Positions 26,158 through 35,736 are shown, numbered from the stretch's first letter. The stretch: DNA of 64,000 nt from Sphingomonas liriopis (GCF_024211255.1 NZ_JAMLDY010000004.1:62001-126000); one strand, 5' to 3'. A program made the numbers and translations. Notes: generated from the letters alone by a model not told the origin.

Positions 26158-26768
26158 ACGAAGACGATGCCAAGGCGGTGATCGTCGAGCGCTTCGGCGC
26201 GGCGAAAGCCGATCGCGTCGCGGCCTTTCTGACGCTGGTGGCTCAGGAGAGCGACCGACAGAATTTGATCGCTCCGTCGACGGTCGCGACGATCTGGACC
26301 CGCCATGCGCTCGATTCGGCACAGCTATTGTTCCACGTGGAACAACCGGAGTGCGAGTGGCTCGATATCGGCACCGGGGGCGGCTTTCCGGGATTAGTAG
26401 TCGCGCTGCTATTCGACGGCCCCGTCACGATGGTCGAACCGCGAAAGAAGCGTGCCGCCTTCCTCCGGCAATGCGTAGACGATCTTGGCGTCGACAATGC
26501 TCGCGTGCTGGCCAATAAGGTTGAGGCCGTCGATGGGCAGTTCGCGATTATCTCGGCGCGCGCGGTGGCATCGGTCGAAAAGCTTTTGCAAGCGGCCGAG
26601 CATTGCGCCACACCGGACACACGCTGGATCCTGCCGCGCGGGCGGATGGAGCCAGAGCAGTTGACCGCCCTGCGGCGTGACCGCAGCCGAGTGTTTCACG
26701 TGGAACATAGTGTAACCGATCCGAACTCGACGATCCTGATCGTCGATCGCCGCAAGGGACGCGTGTGA
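26154..26768 (+). CDS. rsmG: 16S rRNA (guanine527-N7)-methyltransferase RsmG
   Basis: This 204-aa SAM-dependent methyltransferase modifies 16S rRNA G527. The SAM motif [14 protein letters not shown] and the downstream [13 protein letters not shown] are typical. Two parS sites are embedded in its coding sequence, producing two FHVE tetrapeptides (LFHVEQ near residue 60, VFHVEH near residue 181). The gene therefore carries both protein-coding and centromere information. Confidence 0.95.
   Translation: MNEDDAKAVIVERFGAAKADRVAAFLTLVAQESDRQNLIAPSTVATIWTRHALDSAQLLFHVEQPECEWLDIGTGGGFPGLVVALLFDGPVTMVEPRKKRAAFLRQCVDDLGVDNARVLANKVEAVDGQFAIISARAVASVEKLLQAAEHCATPDTRWILPRGRMEPEQLTALRRDRSRVFHVEHSVTDPNSTILIVDRRKGRV
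26329..26344. other. parS: parS centromere site 2 (inside rsmG)
   Basis: The perfect palindrome TGTTCCACGTGGAACA is identical to site 1 and lies within the rsmG coding sequence, encoding part of LFHVEQ. Confidence 0.93.
26692..26707. other. parS: parS centromere site 3 (inside rsmG)
   Basis: TGTTTCACGTGGAACA differs by one base from the other two sites and matches the parS consensus. It lies near the 3' end of rsmG, 60 bases before parA. Confidence 0.9.
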
Positions 26769-27550
26769 TGACCTGTATCGCAGTCGCCAATCAGAAGGGC
26801 GGGGTGGGCAAGACGACGAGCGCGATCAACCTTGCCACCGCGCTGTCGGCAACGGGCAAGAGCGTACTGCTGATCGACCTCGATCCGCAGGGCAATGCCT
26901 CGACCGGCCTCGGCGTCGGCAAGGCACAACGCGAACGGTCGAGCTATCACGTCCTCGTCGGCGAGGCGGAGATCACCGACGCGGTCGTCACCACGCGCGT
27001 GCCGCGGCTCGATCTGGTGCCGGCGACGCAGGACCTGTCGGGCGCGGAGATCGAGCTGGTCGAATTCGAGCATCGCACCCATCGGCTCGACCGTGCGCTG
27101 GCGCGGGCCGTGGATCGCTGGGACATCGTGCTGATCGATTGCCCACCGTCGCTCGGACTGCTGACGATCAACGCGATGGTCGCGGCGGACAAATTGCTCG
27201 TGCCGCTGCAATGCGAATTCTTCGCGCTCGAAGGGCTGTCGCAGCTGCTGACCACGGTCGAGCGCATCCGCGAACGCTTCAATCCGGGGCTGGCGATCCT
27301 CGGCGTCGCGCTGACGATGTACGACCGGCGCAACCGGCTGACCGATCAGGTCGCCGCCGACGTGCGCGCGGTGCTGGGCCAAGTGGTGTTCGACACGGTG
27401 ATCCCGCGCAACGTGCGGCTGTCGGAAGCGCCGAGCCATGGCCTGCCCGCGCTGATCTACGACCATCGCTGTTCGGGGTCGGTCGCCTATATCGACCTAG
27501 CGCGTGAGATGATCCAGCGCCTGCCACAGGCGGCGGCGGTGGCGGCATGA
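26768..27550 (+). CDS. parA: Chromosome partitioning ATPase ParA
   Basis: This 260-aa Walker-type ATPase moves ParB-parS complexes after replication. The deviant Walker A NQKGGVGKTT is near residue 10, followed by LLIDLDPQGNASTGLG and LIDCPPSLGLLT. ATG 26768 overlaps the rsmG stop; a GTG at 26765 is the only nearby alternative. ATGA coupling with parB follows. Confidence 0.96.
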   Translation: MTCIAVANQKGGVGKTTSAINLATALSATGKSVLLIDLDPQGNASTGLGVGKAQRERSSYHVLVGEAEITDAVVTTRVPRLDLVPATQDLSGAEIELVEFEHRTHRLDRALARAVDRWDIVLIDCPPSLGLLTINAMVAADKLLVPLQCEFFALEGLSQLLTTVERIRERFNPGLAILGVALTMYDRRNRLTDQVAADVRAVLGQVVFDTVIPRNVRLSEAPSHGLPALIYDHRCSGSVAYIDLAREMIQRLPQAAAVAA

Positions 27551-28455
27551 GCGACAGCGGCAAGCGCGTCCGGCCGGGCGGGCTGGGGCGCGGGCTGAGC
27601 GCGCTGCTCGGCGAGATGGCGAGCGAGGCGCCGGTTGCGCCGGGAACCAAGGGCCATGTACCGAGCGGCGTACGGATGCTGCCGGTGAGCGCGCTGTCGC
27701 CGCATCCCGACCAGCCGCGCCGGCATTTCGACGACGCCTTGCTCGACGAACTGGCGGCGTCGATCGCCTCGCGCGGGCTGATCCAGCCGATCGTCGTGCG
27801 GCCGCATGGCCATGACTATCAGATCGTCGCCGGCGAACGCCGCTGGCGCGCGGCGCAGCGCGCGCGGCTGCACGAGGTGCCGGTCGTCGTCCGCGATTTC
27901 GACGATGCGCAGACGCTCGAGATCGCGCTGATCGAGAATATCCAGCGCCAGGATCTCAACGCGATCGAAGAGGCGCAGGCCTATCAACGGCTCGCCGGCG
28001 AATATGGCCATACGCAGGAAGCGCTCGCCAAGATCGTCCACAAATCGCGCAGCCATGTCGCCAACCTGTTGCGATTGCTGGAACTTCCCGCCGCGGTACA
28101 GAGCCGGGTGACCGACGGATCGCTGTCGATGGGGCATGCCCGCGCGCTGCTCGGTGCACGCGACGTCGAGGCGCTGGCCGAACAGGTCGTCGACCGCGGA
28201 CTATCGGTGCGCGAGACCGAAAAGCTCGCGAAGGGCGCGAAGCCCGAACGCGGCGGCAGCAACGGTGCGCGCGACCGCGCTACCCCCGCGGCGCACGATC
28301 CGGATATTGCGGCGCTCGAACGGCAATTGTCCGATCTGCTCGGCCTGCACGTCCGCGTCGCGCATAGCGACAAGGGGGGCACGCTGACATTGTCCTATTC
28401 GACGCTCGACCAGCTCGACATGGTCTGCCAGCGGCTGACCGGCGATACGATCTGA
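27547..28455 (+). CDS. parB: Chromosome partitioning protein ParB
   Basis: This 302-aa CTP-dependent clamp binds parS. The N-terminal CTPase domain has the GERRWRAAQ box after HPDQPRRHFDD. The central helix-turn-helix region (TQEALAKIVHKSRSHVANLLRLLELP) binds DNA and the C-terminal ~60 residues dimerise. Three parS sites lie just upstream, so the system is self-contained near the origin. Confidence 0.96.
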   Translation: MSDSGKRVRPGGLGRGLSALLGEMASEAPVAPGTKGHVPSGVRMLPVSALSPHPDQPRRHFDDALLDELAASIASRGLIQPIVVRPHGHDYQIVAGERRWRAAQRARLHEVPVVVRDFDDAQTLEIALIENIQRQDLNAIEEAQAYQRLAGEYGHTQEALAKIVHKSRSHVANLLRLLELPAAVQSRVTDGSLSMGHARALLGARDVEALAEQVVDRGLSVRETEKLAKGAKPERGGSNGARDRATPAAHDPDIAALERQLSDLLGLHVRVAHSDKGGTLTLSYSTLDQLDMVCQRLTGDTI

Positions 28456-28470
28456 CGCTTTTAATTACCA

Positions 28471-28537
28471 CCGTTCGCCCTGAGCCTGTCGAAGGGCCTG
28501 AGTCTCACCTGTGCTTCGACAGGCTCAGCACGAACGG
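28471..28537. repeat. TGTCGAAG palindromic repeat, intact copy
   Basis: Arms CCGTTCGCCCTGAGCCTGTC and GACAGGCTCAGCACGAACGG flank a short spacer. It fills the gap between convergent parB and holA. Confidence 0.87.
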
Positions 28538-28543
28538 GTCGCT

Positions 28544-29563
28544 CTAACCCCGCCGCTCGACGCCACGCGTCAGCTCGGTCAGTGCATGGTCGGCCAGCAC
28601 GCTCCCCGCATTGCCGCTCGCCATCACGGCCCGTTCGGCCTGGCGGACGCGCGACAAGGCAGCGGCGAGCATCGCGGCGTTCCAGCGGCGCAGCGCCTGG
28701 GCGGTGCTCGCTTCCTCGCGAAAGAAGATGCGGTGGCGTTTGAAGACGGTGTCCTGGCCTGCGCCGGCGTCGATCTCCGCCTTCATCTCGGCGAGCGTCA
28801 TCAGCCTGCGGGCGAGCAATCGCAGCCAGGGGATGGGGGAGGTGCCCGCTTCGCCCAGCCGCGCGAGTTCGGCGCCGAGCGCGGCGGTATGGCCGCCGAC
28901 GACCGCCTCTACGACCTGACCCATCTCCGCTTCGCCCAGATCGGCGCCGATCGCGTCGAGCGCTTTATCGTCGAGGTCGTGCGGCCGGTCGGGCGCGGCA
29001 TCGAGGAACAGCGCCAGCTTCTCGATCTCGCGCGCCAGCACCGCGCGATCGCCGCCGCACGACGCCGCCAGCCGCGCCGCGCTGGTGCCACCCGGGCGCA
29101 GGCCATGGTCGCGCGCCATCGTCGCGGCGAGCCGCTCCAGATCGGCGGCGCTGGGTTCGTAGGCGGCGAACGCCATCGCACGACGCGAATCGATCGCGAG
29201 CTTGACGATCTTGGCGGTCGATTTGACCGTCGGGGCGAGCGCGACGACCGGATTGCCGGCGTGATCCGCCTCCAGCAGCGCGGTGAACGCCTCGAGGCAT
29301 TCCTCGCCCGCCGGCGACACGCGGATATGGCGCGCGCCGCCGAACAGCGACAGCGAGGCGGCCTCGTCCGACAGCCGCGCCGGATCGGAGCGCAACGTCG
29401 CGCCGTCGAGATCGACGCGCTCCGCCTCCAGCCCCATCGCCTTGGCGAGCACCCCGGCCAGTTCGGCGGTGGCGGATCCGTCGGGGCCATGGAGCAGGTA
29501 CAGCCGGATATCGGCGGAAGGCCGTTCGAGCGCGGCGCGGATATCGCGCGCGTTCGCCTTCAC
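28544..29563 (-). CDS. holA: DNA polymerase III delta subunit
   Basis: This 339-aa clamp-loader subunit begins at GTG 29563 with VKANARDIRAALERP followed by the family's RLYLLHGPDGSAT. The AAA+-like fold with a degenerate nucleotide site and the helical collar region are consistent with HolA. I prefer the GTG because it lies 10 bases after the lptE stop and matches the family N-terminus; the longer upstream frame overlaps lptE. Confidence 0.9.
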   Translation of the reverse strand: MKANARDIRAALERPSADIRLYLLHGPDGSATAELAGVLAKAMGLEAERVDLDGATLRSDPARLSDEAASLSLFGGARHIRVSPAGEECLEAFTALLEADHAGNPVVALAPTVKSTAKIVKLAIDSRRAMAFAAYEPSAADLERLAATMARDHGLRPGGTSAARLAASCGGDRAVLAREIEKLALFLDAAPDRPHDLDDKALDAIGADLGEAEMGQVVEAVVGGHTAALGAELARLGEAGTSPIPWLRLLARRLMTLAEMKAEIDAGAGQDTVFKRHRIFFREEASTAQALRRWNAAMLAAALSRVRQAERAVMASGNAGSVLADHALTELTRGVERRG

Positions 29564-29573
29564 AGCATCGGCC

Positions 29574-30062
29574 TCATCGCGCCGGGCGGCGCTGTGCGTA
29601 GAGCGCGAGGCGGGAGACGATCTGGTCGGCGACGATGCCGGATAGGCGTTCCAGCGCGGTATTCTCCGCCGCGATCGTCGCATATTCCGACTGGACGACG
29701 TCGATCCCCGCATCGGAGCCCGCGGTCGCGTCGATCAGCACGCTGCCGTCGGCGAGGTCGACCAGCTGATAGCGCGCGCGCAACGTGCGCCGCTCGCGGC
29801 TGACGCTGTCGTCGCGGCGGACGCCGAGGCCGGCGATCTTGTCGTCGAGCCGGACGTCGAGCCGATATTGCGGCGTGCCGTTCGCGGTCAGCCGATCGCG
29901 CAGCGCATTGGTCATCAGCCAGCCCGACTTGCCCTCGATCGGCGCGACCTCGACCCGCGTCAGCGTCGCCGCGACCGTGCCGCCGGCACCGCCGCCATAC
30001 AGCGGCTTGAGCCCGCAGGCCGCGAGCAGCGCCAGCGGCGCGAGGATCAGCAGCCGCCTCAT
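29574..30062 (-). CDS. lptE: LPS-assembly lipoprotein LptE
   Basis: This 162-aa lipoprotein plugs the LptD barrel that inserts lipopolysaccharide in the outer membrane. The signal ends in a lipobox ([14 protein letters not shown]), with LKPLYGG a family hallmark. Its ATG overlaps the leuS stop (30059-30062), giving the leuS-lptE-holA operon typical of proteobacteria. Confidence 0.92.
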   Translation of the reverse strand: MRRLLILAPLALLAACGLKPLYGGGAGGTVAATLTRVEVAPIEGKSGWLMTNALRDRLTANGTPQYRLDVRLDDKIAGLGVRRDDSVSRERRTLRARYQLVDLADGSVLIDATAGSDAGIDVVQSEYATIAAENTALERLSGIVADQIVSRLALYAQRRPAR

Positions 30063-32554
30063 GCGACGAGGTTCACGAGACGTCCGGGCACGACGATCAC
30101 CTTTTTCGGGGGCCTGCCCTCCAGGATACGCACGATCTTGTCCGACGCCAGCGCCGCCGCCTCGATCTCCTCGCGCGGCATGTCCTTGGGCAGCGTCAGC
30201 GTGTCGCGCAGCTTGCCGTTGACCTGCACCGCGATCGTCACCTCGTCCTCGACGAGCAGCGCGGGATCGACCTCGGGCCAGGCGGCATCGGCGATCAGGC
30301 CGTCGAAGCCCTTCGCGGCCCAGGCTTCCTCGGCGACATGCGGGACCATCGGCGCGACGAGCAGCATCAGCGTATAGATCGCATTGCCGCGCGACGGCGA
30401 CGGCACGGCGCGCTCGATCGCGGTGCACAGTTCGTAGATGCGCGCGACCGCCTTGTTGAAGGCGAGCGCCTCGATATCCTGTTCGATCGCGAGGATCGTC
30501 TGGTGCAGCTTGCGGTCGAGCGCGACGTCGCCGCCTTCGCCCGGCGCAATGCCTTCGCCGTCGAACAGCCGCCACAGCCGCTGGACGAAGCGCCACGCAC
30601 CCTCGATCCCCGATTCGCTCCACGGCAGATCGCGCTCGGGCGGGCTGTCGGACAGCATGAACCAGCGCGTCGCATCGGCGCCGTAGCGGTCGACGATCGG
30701 TTCAGGATCGACCGTGTTCTTCTTCGACTTCGACATCTTCTCGACGCGGCCGATCGTCACCGGCTGGCCGGTCGCGGTTTCGATCCCGTCGCTGATGTCA
30801 TCGGGCGACAGCCAGCGGCCATCCGACGATTTGTACGTCTCGTGCGTCACCATCCCTTGCGTGAACAGCCCGGTGAACGGCTCGGCGATATCGAGCTGCC
30901 CCATATGCTTGAGCGCACGCGTCCAGAAGCGCGCGTAGAGCAGGTGGAGGATCGCATGCTCGACGCCGCCGATATACTGGCCGACCGGCAGCCAGCTCTC
31001 GGCGACCGCGCGATCGAACGGCCGGTCCTTGGGCTGGCTGGCGAAGCGGATGAAATACCACGACGAATCGGCGAACGTGTCGAGCGTGTCGGTCTCGCGC
31101 ACCGCCGGCTTGCCGCACGCCGGGCAATCGACGTGCTTCCACGTCGGATGGCGATCGAGCGGATTGCCGGGGATCGCGAAGCTCACGTCCTCGGGCAGCA
31201 CGACGGGCAGCTGGTCCTTGGGGACGGGGACGACGCCGCAATCCTCGCAATGGACGATCGGGATCGGCGTACCCCAGTAGCGCTGGCGGCTGACACCCCA
31301 GTCGCGCAGGCGATAGACGGTCGAGCCCTTGCCCCAGCCGCCGTCCTCGGCACGGGTGATGACCGCGCGCTTGGCGTCCTCGACGTCCATCCCGTCGAGG
31401 AAGTGCGAGTTCACCAATGCGCCGGGACCGGTGTACGCCTCGTCGCCGGCAAAGACGGCGTCGGTCTGGTCGCCGTCAGACACGACGCGCTGCACGGCGA
31501 GGCCGTATTTGCGCGCGAAGTCGAGGTCGCGCTGGTCGTGCGCGGGCACGCCCATCACCGCGCCGGTGCCGTAGTCCATCAGCACGAAATTCGCGATATA
31601 GACGGGCAGCTGCCGCTCCGCATCGAACGGATGCGCGGCGGTGAGGCCGGTGTCGAAGCCGAGCTTTTCCTGCGTCTCCAGCTCGGCCGCGGTGGTGCCG
31701 CCCTGTTTGCAGCGCGCGATGAACGCGGCGACCGCGGGATCGCCGGCGAGCGCCTGCGCGATCGGATGATCCGCCGCGACCGCGACGAAGCTGGCGCCGA
31801 AGATCGTGTCGGGGCGCGTCGAGAAGACGTCGATCGTCTCGCCATTCGATACCCGGAAGCCGAACGTCAGGCCCTGGCTCTTGCCGATCCAGTTCTCCTG
31901 CATCAGCTTGACCTTGTCGGGCCAGTGTTCGAGCTTGCCCAGCCCCTCGATCAGCTCGTCGGCGAAGTCGGTGATCTTGAGGAACCACTGGTTCAGCTTG
32001 CGCTTCTCGACCAGCGCGCCCGATCGCCAGCCGCGGCCGTCGATCACCTGTTCGTTGGCGAGCACGGTCATGTCGACCGGGTCCCAGTTGACCGCCGATT
32101 CCTTGCGATAGACGAGGCCGCTCGCGACCATGTCGAGGAACAGCGCCTGTTCGTGGCCGTAATAGTCCGGCTCGCACGTCGCGAGTTCGCGCGACCAGTC
32201 GAGCGCGAAGCCGAGCCGCTTCAGCTGCGCCTTCATCGTCGCGATATTCTGGCGTGTCCAATTGCCCGGATGCACGCCCTTCTCCATCGCCGCATTCTCG
32301 GCCGGCATGCCGAACGCGTCCCAGCCCATCGGGTGGAGCACTTCGTACCCGCGCATCCGGCGGAAGCGCGCGAGCACGTCGCCCATCGTGTAGTTGCGGA
32401 CATGCCCCATGTGGATGCGCCCCGACGGATAGGGGAACATCTCCAGCACGTAGCTTTGCGGTTTGCCGCTATCGTCGCGCGCGGCAAAGGTCTGGCGGTC
32501 GTCCCAGACCCTTTGCCAGGCCGAGTCCGCGGTCAGCGGGTTGAAACGAGTCAT
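30059..32554 (-). CDS. leuS: Leucyl-tRNA synthetase
   Basis: This 831-aa class I synthetase has the HIGH motif ([14 protein letters not shown]), an editing (CP1) domain in the middle with [11 protein letters not shown], and the KMSKS motif ([11 protein letters not shown]). The C-terminal anticodon and tail domains follow. Start at 32554 gives [17 protein letters not shown]; the longer frame upstream runs through an inverted repeat and is rejected. Confidence 0.97.
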   Translation of the reverse strand: MTRFNPLTADSAWQRVWDDRQTFAARDDSGKPQSYVLEMFPYPSGRIHMGHVRNYTMGDVLARFRRMRGYEVLHPMGWDAFGMPAENAAMEKGVHPGNWTRQNIATMKAQLKRLGFALDWSRELATCEPDYYGHEQALFLDMVASGLVYRKESAVNWDPVDMTVLANEQVIDGRGWRSGALVEKRKLNQWFLKITDFADELIEGLGKLEHWPDKVKLMQENWIGKSQGLTFGFRVSNGETIDVFSTRPDTIFGASFVAVAADHPIAQALAGDPAVAAFIARCKQGGTTAAELETQEKLGFDTGLTAAHPFDAERQLPVYIANFVLMDYGTGAVMGVPAHDQRDLDFARKYGLAVQRVVSDGDQTDAVFAGDEAYTGPGALVNSHFLDGMDVEDAKRAVITRAEDGGWGKGSTVYRLRDWGVSRQRYWGTPIPIVHCEDCGVVPVPKDQLPVVLPEDVSFAIPGNPLDRHPTWKHVDCPACGKPAVRETDTLDTFADSSWYFIRFASQPKDRPFDRAVAESWLPVGQYIGGVEHAILHLLYARFWTRALKHMGQLDIAEPFTGLFTQGMVTHETYKSSDGRWLSPDDISDGIETATGQPVTIGRVEKMSKSKKNTVDPEPIVDRYGADATRWFMLSDSPPERDLPWSESGIEGAWRFVQRLWRLFDGEGIAPGEGGDVALDRKLHQTILAIEQDIEALAFNKAVARIYELCTAIERAVPSPSRGNAIYTLMLLVAPMVPHVAEEAWAAKGFDGLIADAAWPEVDPALLVEDEVTIAVQVNGKLRDTLTLPKDMPREEIEAAALASDKIVRILEGRPPKKVIVVPGRLVNLVA

Positions 32555-32576
32555 TGATCGTGAACTCCGTTCACGG

Positions 32577-32660
32577 TGCGGTGCCGGCCCACTCCCCCAC
32601 CCGGCCACCCAATCAGGATACTATGTGGGCGGCCGGGTGGGGGAGTGGGCCGGCACCGCA
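32577..32660. repeat. Perfect 30-bp inverted repeat
   Basis: The arms 32577-32606 and 32631-32660 are exactly complementary over 30 bases (left arm starts TGCGGTGCCGGCCCACTCCC) and are separated by 24 bp. It lies between leuS and the DUF3576 gene and spans almost the whole gap. It differs in sequence from the other repeat families here. Confidence 0.93.
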
Positions 32661-32668
32661 TGCGGGCG

Positions 32669-33112
32669 TCAGCCCGCGATCGACGCGCGGCGCAGGTCGC
32701 GGGCGCGGGTGAGGATCACGTCCTCCAGCTTCTGCGTCGTCGCGGCGGCGACGGGGGCGGAAACCCACTGGCCACCGCGGTTGACCTCGCGCAGCGCCGC
32801 GACGCGCACCGCGTCGGCGCGCAGGTCCTGGTCGAGGATCGAGACGGTCACCTTCATCCGCTCGCTCGGCACCTGCGGGTTGACGTACCAGTCGGTGACA
32901 ATGACGCCGCCGTTGGAATCGGTCTGGACCAGCGGCATGAACGACAAAGTGTCGAGGCTGGCGCGCCACAGATAGGCGTTGACGCCGATCGTCGTCACCT
33001 TCGACGCGGCGAGATCGGTCTTGGCTACGGCGTTGCCGCCGCGGCCACCGCAGGCGGCGAGCGGCAGGGCGATGGCGGCGACCATGAGGGCGGTGCGCAA
33101 CGAGCGGATCAT
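32669..33112 (-). CDS. DUF3576 lipoprotein
   Basis: This 147-aa protein carries a lipoprotein signal (IALPLAACGG, Cys lipobox) and the DUF3576 hallmark GVNAYLWRASLDTLSFMPL. It probably resides in the outer membrane or periplasm; the function is unknown. It commonly precedes leuS in sphingomonads, as here, but the perfect inverted repeat now separates them. Confidence 0.87.
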   Translation of the reverse strand: MIRSLRTALMVAAIALPLAACGGRGGNAVAKTDLAASKVTTIGVNAYLWRASLDTLSFMPLVQTDSNGGVIVTDWYVNPQVPSERMKVTVSILDQDLRADAVRVAALREVNRGGQWVSAPVAAATTQKLEDVILTRARDLRRASIAG

Positions 33113-33352
33113 GGGCGTGACTGTCCTGCAAAAATTGGAGCGCCCTTGCTCTATAGATGCGGGGGGTGCCCCGCAAGCGAGGGTTCTGTGCCGCCGGCTG
33201 CCATGTAGGCCGCCCACAAACCCACAATATGTGTGCGGATTGCAACAGTCGGACAAAATGATGCATCGGCCAGCGATACTTCCATATTGGCGCGGGCCGG
33301 AATCATGGTAGGCGCGTTGCAGCGGGAGTCGAGGGGACTGCTTGTGTTTGCG

Positions 33353-34078
33353 ATGCGTGCCACGGGGCGTGCGATGGCTGGGATGATGGCGGTGGCGCTC
33401 GGCGTGACCGGTGTCGTCGTCGCGCCCGCCTTCGGTGCCGCCGAACGCGTGCAGCCCGCCAGGCGACCCGCCGCCACGTCGCGCTTCGCCGGATCGTTCA
33501 CGCCCGCCGCCGCCGACCCGCGGCTCGCCGCGGCGATCGCGCGCGGTGGCCTGGACGGCGCCGATTTCCGCTTCACCCCGGCCGAGGCGCGTCAGGACAA
33601 GCGCGCGGTGACCGTCGCCGTCCGTGCCCGGTCGAGCCGCACGACGCTGGCCGATGCCGGCCGCGCCGCCGCCGCGGTGCAGGCGCCGACCGTCGGCATC
33701 CAGCCGATCGCCTACAACCTCGGCGTGTCGCTGGGCTGGAAGCGGTTCGCGGTGTCGGGCGCGATCAACCGCGTCGATCTGGGGCCGATCCCGGGCAGCC
33801 GCGAATCGACCGACGTCGCGCTGACCTATCGCGCCGGCCGCGCGAGCAGCCGCGTGCTGGCGGTCGCCGACCGCCCGCTCGAGACGACGGCGACGCCGAA
33901 GCTGACGCAGGACATGCCGAGCTATTCGGTCGACGTCAGCAGCTCCTACGCGCTGACCCGCAACCTCGATCTGACCGCCGGCATGCGCTATCGCTCGGAC
34001 CGCGAGCGGCTGACGCGAGTCGACGACAACCGGCGCGACAGCCAGTCGGTCTACGTGGGCACCGCCTTCCGCTTCTGA
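33353..34078 (+). CDS. Predicted outer-membrane protein of unknown function
   Basis: This ~241-aa protein has a signal peptide (GRAMAGMMAVALGVTGVVVAPAFG). The second half shows alternating beta strands (IAYNLGVSLGWKRFAVSGAINRVDLG, YSVDVSSSYALTRNLDLTAGMRY) and a C-terminal GTAFRF, the terminal-Phe signature of outer-membrane barrels. I do not recognise a named family. The start is uncertain: ATG 33305 is in frame and would add 16 residues before the signal. The 240-bp region before it has no other clear gene. Confidence 0.6.
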   Translation: MRATGRAMAGMMAVALGVTGVVVAPAFGAAERVQPARRPAATSRFAGSFTPAAADPRLAAAIARGGLDGADFRFTPAEARQDKRAVTVAVRARSSRTTLADAGRAAAAVQAPTVGIQPIAYNLGVSLGWKRFAVSGAINRVDLGPIPGSRESTDVALTYRAGRASSRVLAVADRPLETTATPKLTQDMPSYSVDVSSSYALTRNLDLTAGMRYRSDRERLTRVDDNRRDSQSVYVGTAFRF

Positions 34079-34131
34079 TCGGCGGCCCGCGACGTTGCGA
34101 GGCTCGCGCAAGTGCTCCGCGAAACCCACGG

Positions 34132-34220
34132 GTGCTCCCGCGAAGGCGGGAGCCCAGGAGCCGCAAATACCAGCAGCGGTTGCTCTGCTGGGCTCTGGGT
34201 TCCCGCCTGCGCGGGAACAC
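34132..34220. repeat. Inverted repeat, GTTCCCGCCTGCGCGGGAAC family
   Basis: The left arm (34132-34157) starts GTGCTCCCGCGAAGGCGGGA and the right arm (34195-34220) ends CCTGCGCGGGAACAC. It lies at the start of the 413-bp gene-free stretch 34079-34491. Confidence 0.8.
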
Positions 34221-34293
34221 GGGTTCGCAGCTTTCGACGTTTACCGGGCTATGCCCGTCCACTGACATTCGCGTCCCATGGCGGCGTGTGAAA

Positions 34294-34455
34294 GAAAAAA
34301 GAGTGTTTCGCGCGGAGGCGCGGAGGACGCAGAGGTGTCACGCCTGCCGCGTCAGCGGCGCTCTCCATCAGGCCGTCAAGATGACAGGACCACGCGCGCC
34401 CCACGCGCAACACCTCTGCGTCCTCAGCGCCTCCGCGTGAACATCTCTTCTTCTT
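34294..34455. repeat. Long inverted repeat, GGAGGCGCGGAGGACGCAGA family
   Basis: The left arm (about 34294-34338: AAGAGTGTTTCGCGCGGAGG then ACGCAGAGGTG) pairs with the right arm (about 34409-34455: CACCTCTGCGTCCTCAGCGC then CGTGAACATCTC). Arms are ~45 bp and the whole element is ~160 bp. The sequence resembles a widespread GC-rich extragenic element. With the preceding element it accounts for most of the gap 34079-34491; I see no gene there. Confidence 0.8.
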
Positions 34456-34491
34456 CAGCAGGTCGGTGCCCCCGCCGAACGTCGATCGGCC

Positions 34492-35028
34492 CTATGCTGG
34501 ATGACGGGACACAACCACCAGACCGTCGATCGCCGCCCAACCCTCGAACCCATAGCGCCGTACGCGCAGCCAGCGCGCCGCCGTCATGCCGCCCAGCGCC
34601 ACGCGTCCCGCATCCAGCCCGTGCGTGATCGCCAGTGCCCGGCGCAGTCCCAGCGCTACGGCGCCCGGATGCGAGCGCGTGGCGAAGACCGGCGACACGA
34701 ACAGCCACGTCGCGCCTGCGCGGACGCCGCGTATCGCCTCGCGCCGATCGTGCGCCGCATGGGTGAGCGCCCGCCGAACGCCATGCGAGGGCGCCCCCGC
34801 CAAATTACCCGCCGCGCTGATTCGCAGCCCGCGCGCGCGGGCCAGCCGCCGGACGCGCAGGAACAGCCGGTGACGCTCCGCGCGGGGCAGGCCGTAATGG
34901 CGGAACACCACGCCCGCGCCCGGCGGCAGCGCGCGCAGCGTCGGGAACAGCGCCTTGCCGATCCGTTCGTCGGTCATCAGCCAGGCGTGGCGGCGCGGAT
35001 CGCAATTGCGGTTCAGATTGGCCACCAC
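34492..35028 (-). CDS. Thiamine-phosphate synthase (ThiE/TenI) family protein
   Basis: The product is about 178 aa. The TIM-barrel family features are RHAWLMTDERIG near the N-terminus, GVVFRHYGLP, and RAGATWLFVSPVFATRSHPG with the phosphate-binding tail (ALGGMTAARW...GWAAIDGL). It may be a TenI-type paralogue rather than a true ThiE. The start is uncertain: GTG 35028 or 35025 keeps the conserved NRNCDPRRHAW segment, while the first ATG (34977) would cut it off. Confidence 0.75.
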   Translation of the reverse strand: MVANLNRNCDPRRHAWLMTDERIGKALFPTLRALPPGAGVVFRHYGLPRAERHRLFLRVRRLARARGLRISAAGNLAGAPSHGVRRALTHAAHDRREAIRGVRAGATWLFVSPVFATRSHPGAVALGLRRALAITHGLDAGRVALGGMTAARWLRVRRYGFEGWAAIDGLVVVSRHPA

Positions 35029-35031
35029 GCC

Positions 35032-35039
35032 GCTATAGC
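35032..35039. promoter_or_regulatory. Shared palindromic -10 element between divergent genes
   Basis: GCTATAGC is an exact palindrome, giving a TATAGC -10-like hexamer on both strands. It lies about seven bases from each start codon, which suggests leaderless transcripts in both directions. No good -35 is evident. Confidence 0.35.
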
Positions 35040-35046
35040 GACGCGC

Positions 35047-35736
35047 ATGACCGCTGCCACTCCCCCGCTCGAGGCCCCTCCGCTTGAGGCCGTCGTCGCC
35101 GGCATCGCCCACGCCGCCCGCCTCGCCGGCCGCAAGCCCGCCGACGTGACGCTGATCGCCGTATCGAAGACGCACGAGGCGGCGGCGATCCGTCCGCTGC
35201 TCGACGCCGGGCACCGCGTGTTCGGCGAGAATCGCGTCGCCGAGGCGGCGGCGAAATGGCCGGCGCTGCGCGAGGCCTATCCCGGCGTCGCGCTGCACCT
35301 GATCGGCCAGCTCCAGTCGAACAAGGCGGACGAGGCGGTCGCGCTGTTCGACGCGATCCACGCGGTCGATCGCCCGTCGCTGGTCGAGGCGCTGGGCAAG
35401 GCGATGGCGAAGAGCGGCCGGCGGCCCGATTGCTTCGTGCAGGTCAATATCGGTGCCGAGGAGCAGAAGGGCGGCTGCGCGATCGCCGACCTGTCGGCGT
35501 TGCTCGATTCGGCGCGCGGCGCCGGGCTGCCGGTGGTCGGGCTGATGTGCATCCCCCCCGCCGATCTCGAGCCGGCGCCCTATTTCGCCTTGCTCGCCAA
35601 GCTGGCGCGCGAGGCGGGGCTCGACAGGCTCAGCATGGGCATGTCGTCCGATTATGCGACCGCGGTGACGCTGGGGGCGACGCACGTCCGCGTCGGCAGC
35701 GCGCTGTTCGGCGCGCGCGGGAGTGCCGCGGCGTGA
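35047..35736 (+). CDS. yggS: YggS-family PLP homeostasis protein
   Basis: This 229-aa protein binds pyridoxal phosphate in a TIM-barrel fold like the N-terminal domain of alanine racemase. LIAVSKTHEAAAIRPLLDAGHRVFGENRV includes the Lys that binds PLP, and LSMGMSSDYATAV is the family signature. It helps balance vitamin B6 and amino acid pools. Its stop overlaps the HAD gene's GTG start. Confidence 0.93.
   Translation: MTAATPPLEAPPLEAVVAGIAHAARLAGRKPADVTLIAVSKTHEAAAIRPLLDAGHRVFGENRVAEAAAKWPALREAYPGVALHLIGQLQSNKADEAVALFDAIHAVDRPSLVEALGKAMAKSGRRPDCFVQVNIGAEEQKGGCAIADLSALLDSARGAGLPVVGLMCIPPADLEPAPYFALLAKLAREAGLDRLSMGMSSDYATAVTLGATHVRVGSALFGARGSAAA

Noticed and set aside
30338..32557. 739-codon frame opposite leuS
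   Set aside because: Shadow of leuS, which carries intact HIGH and KMSKS motifs.
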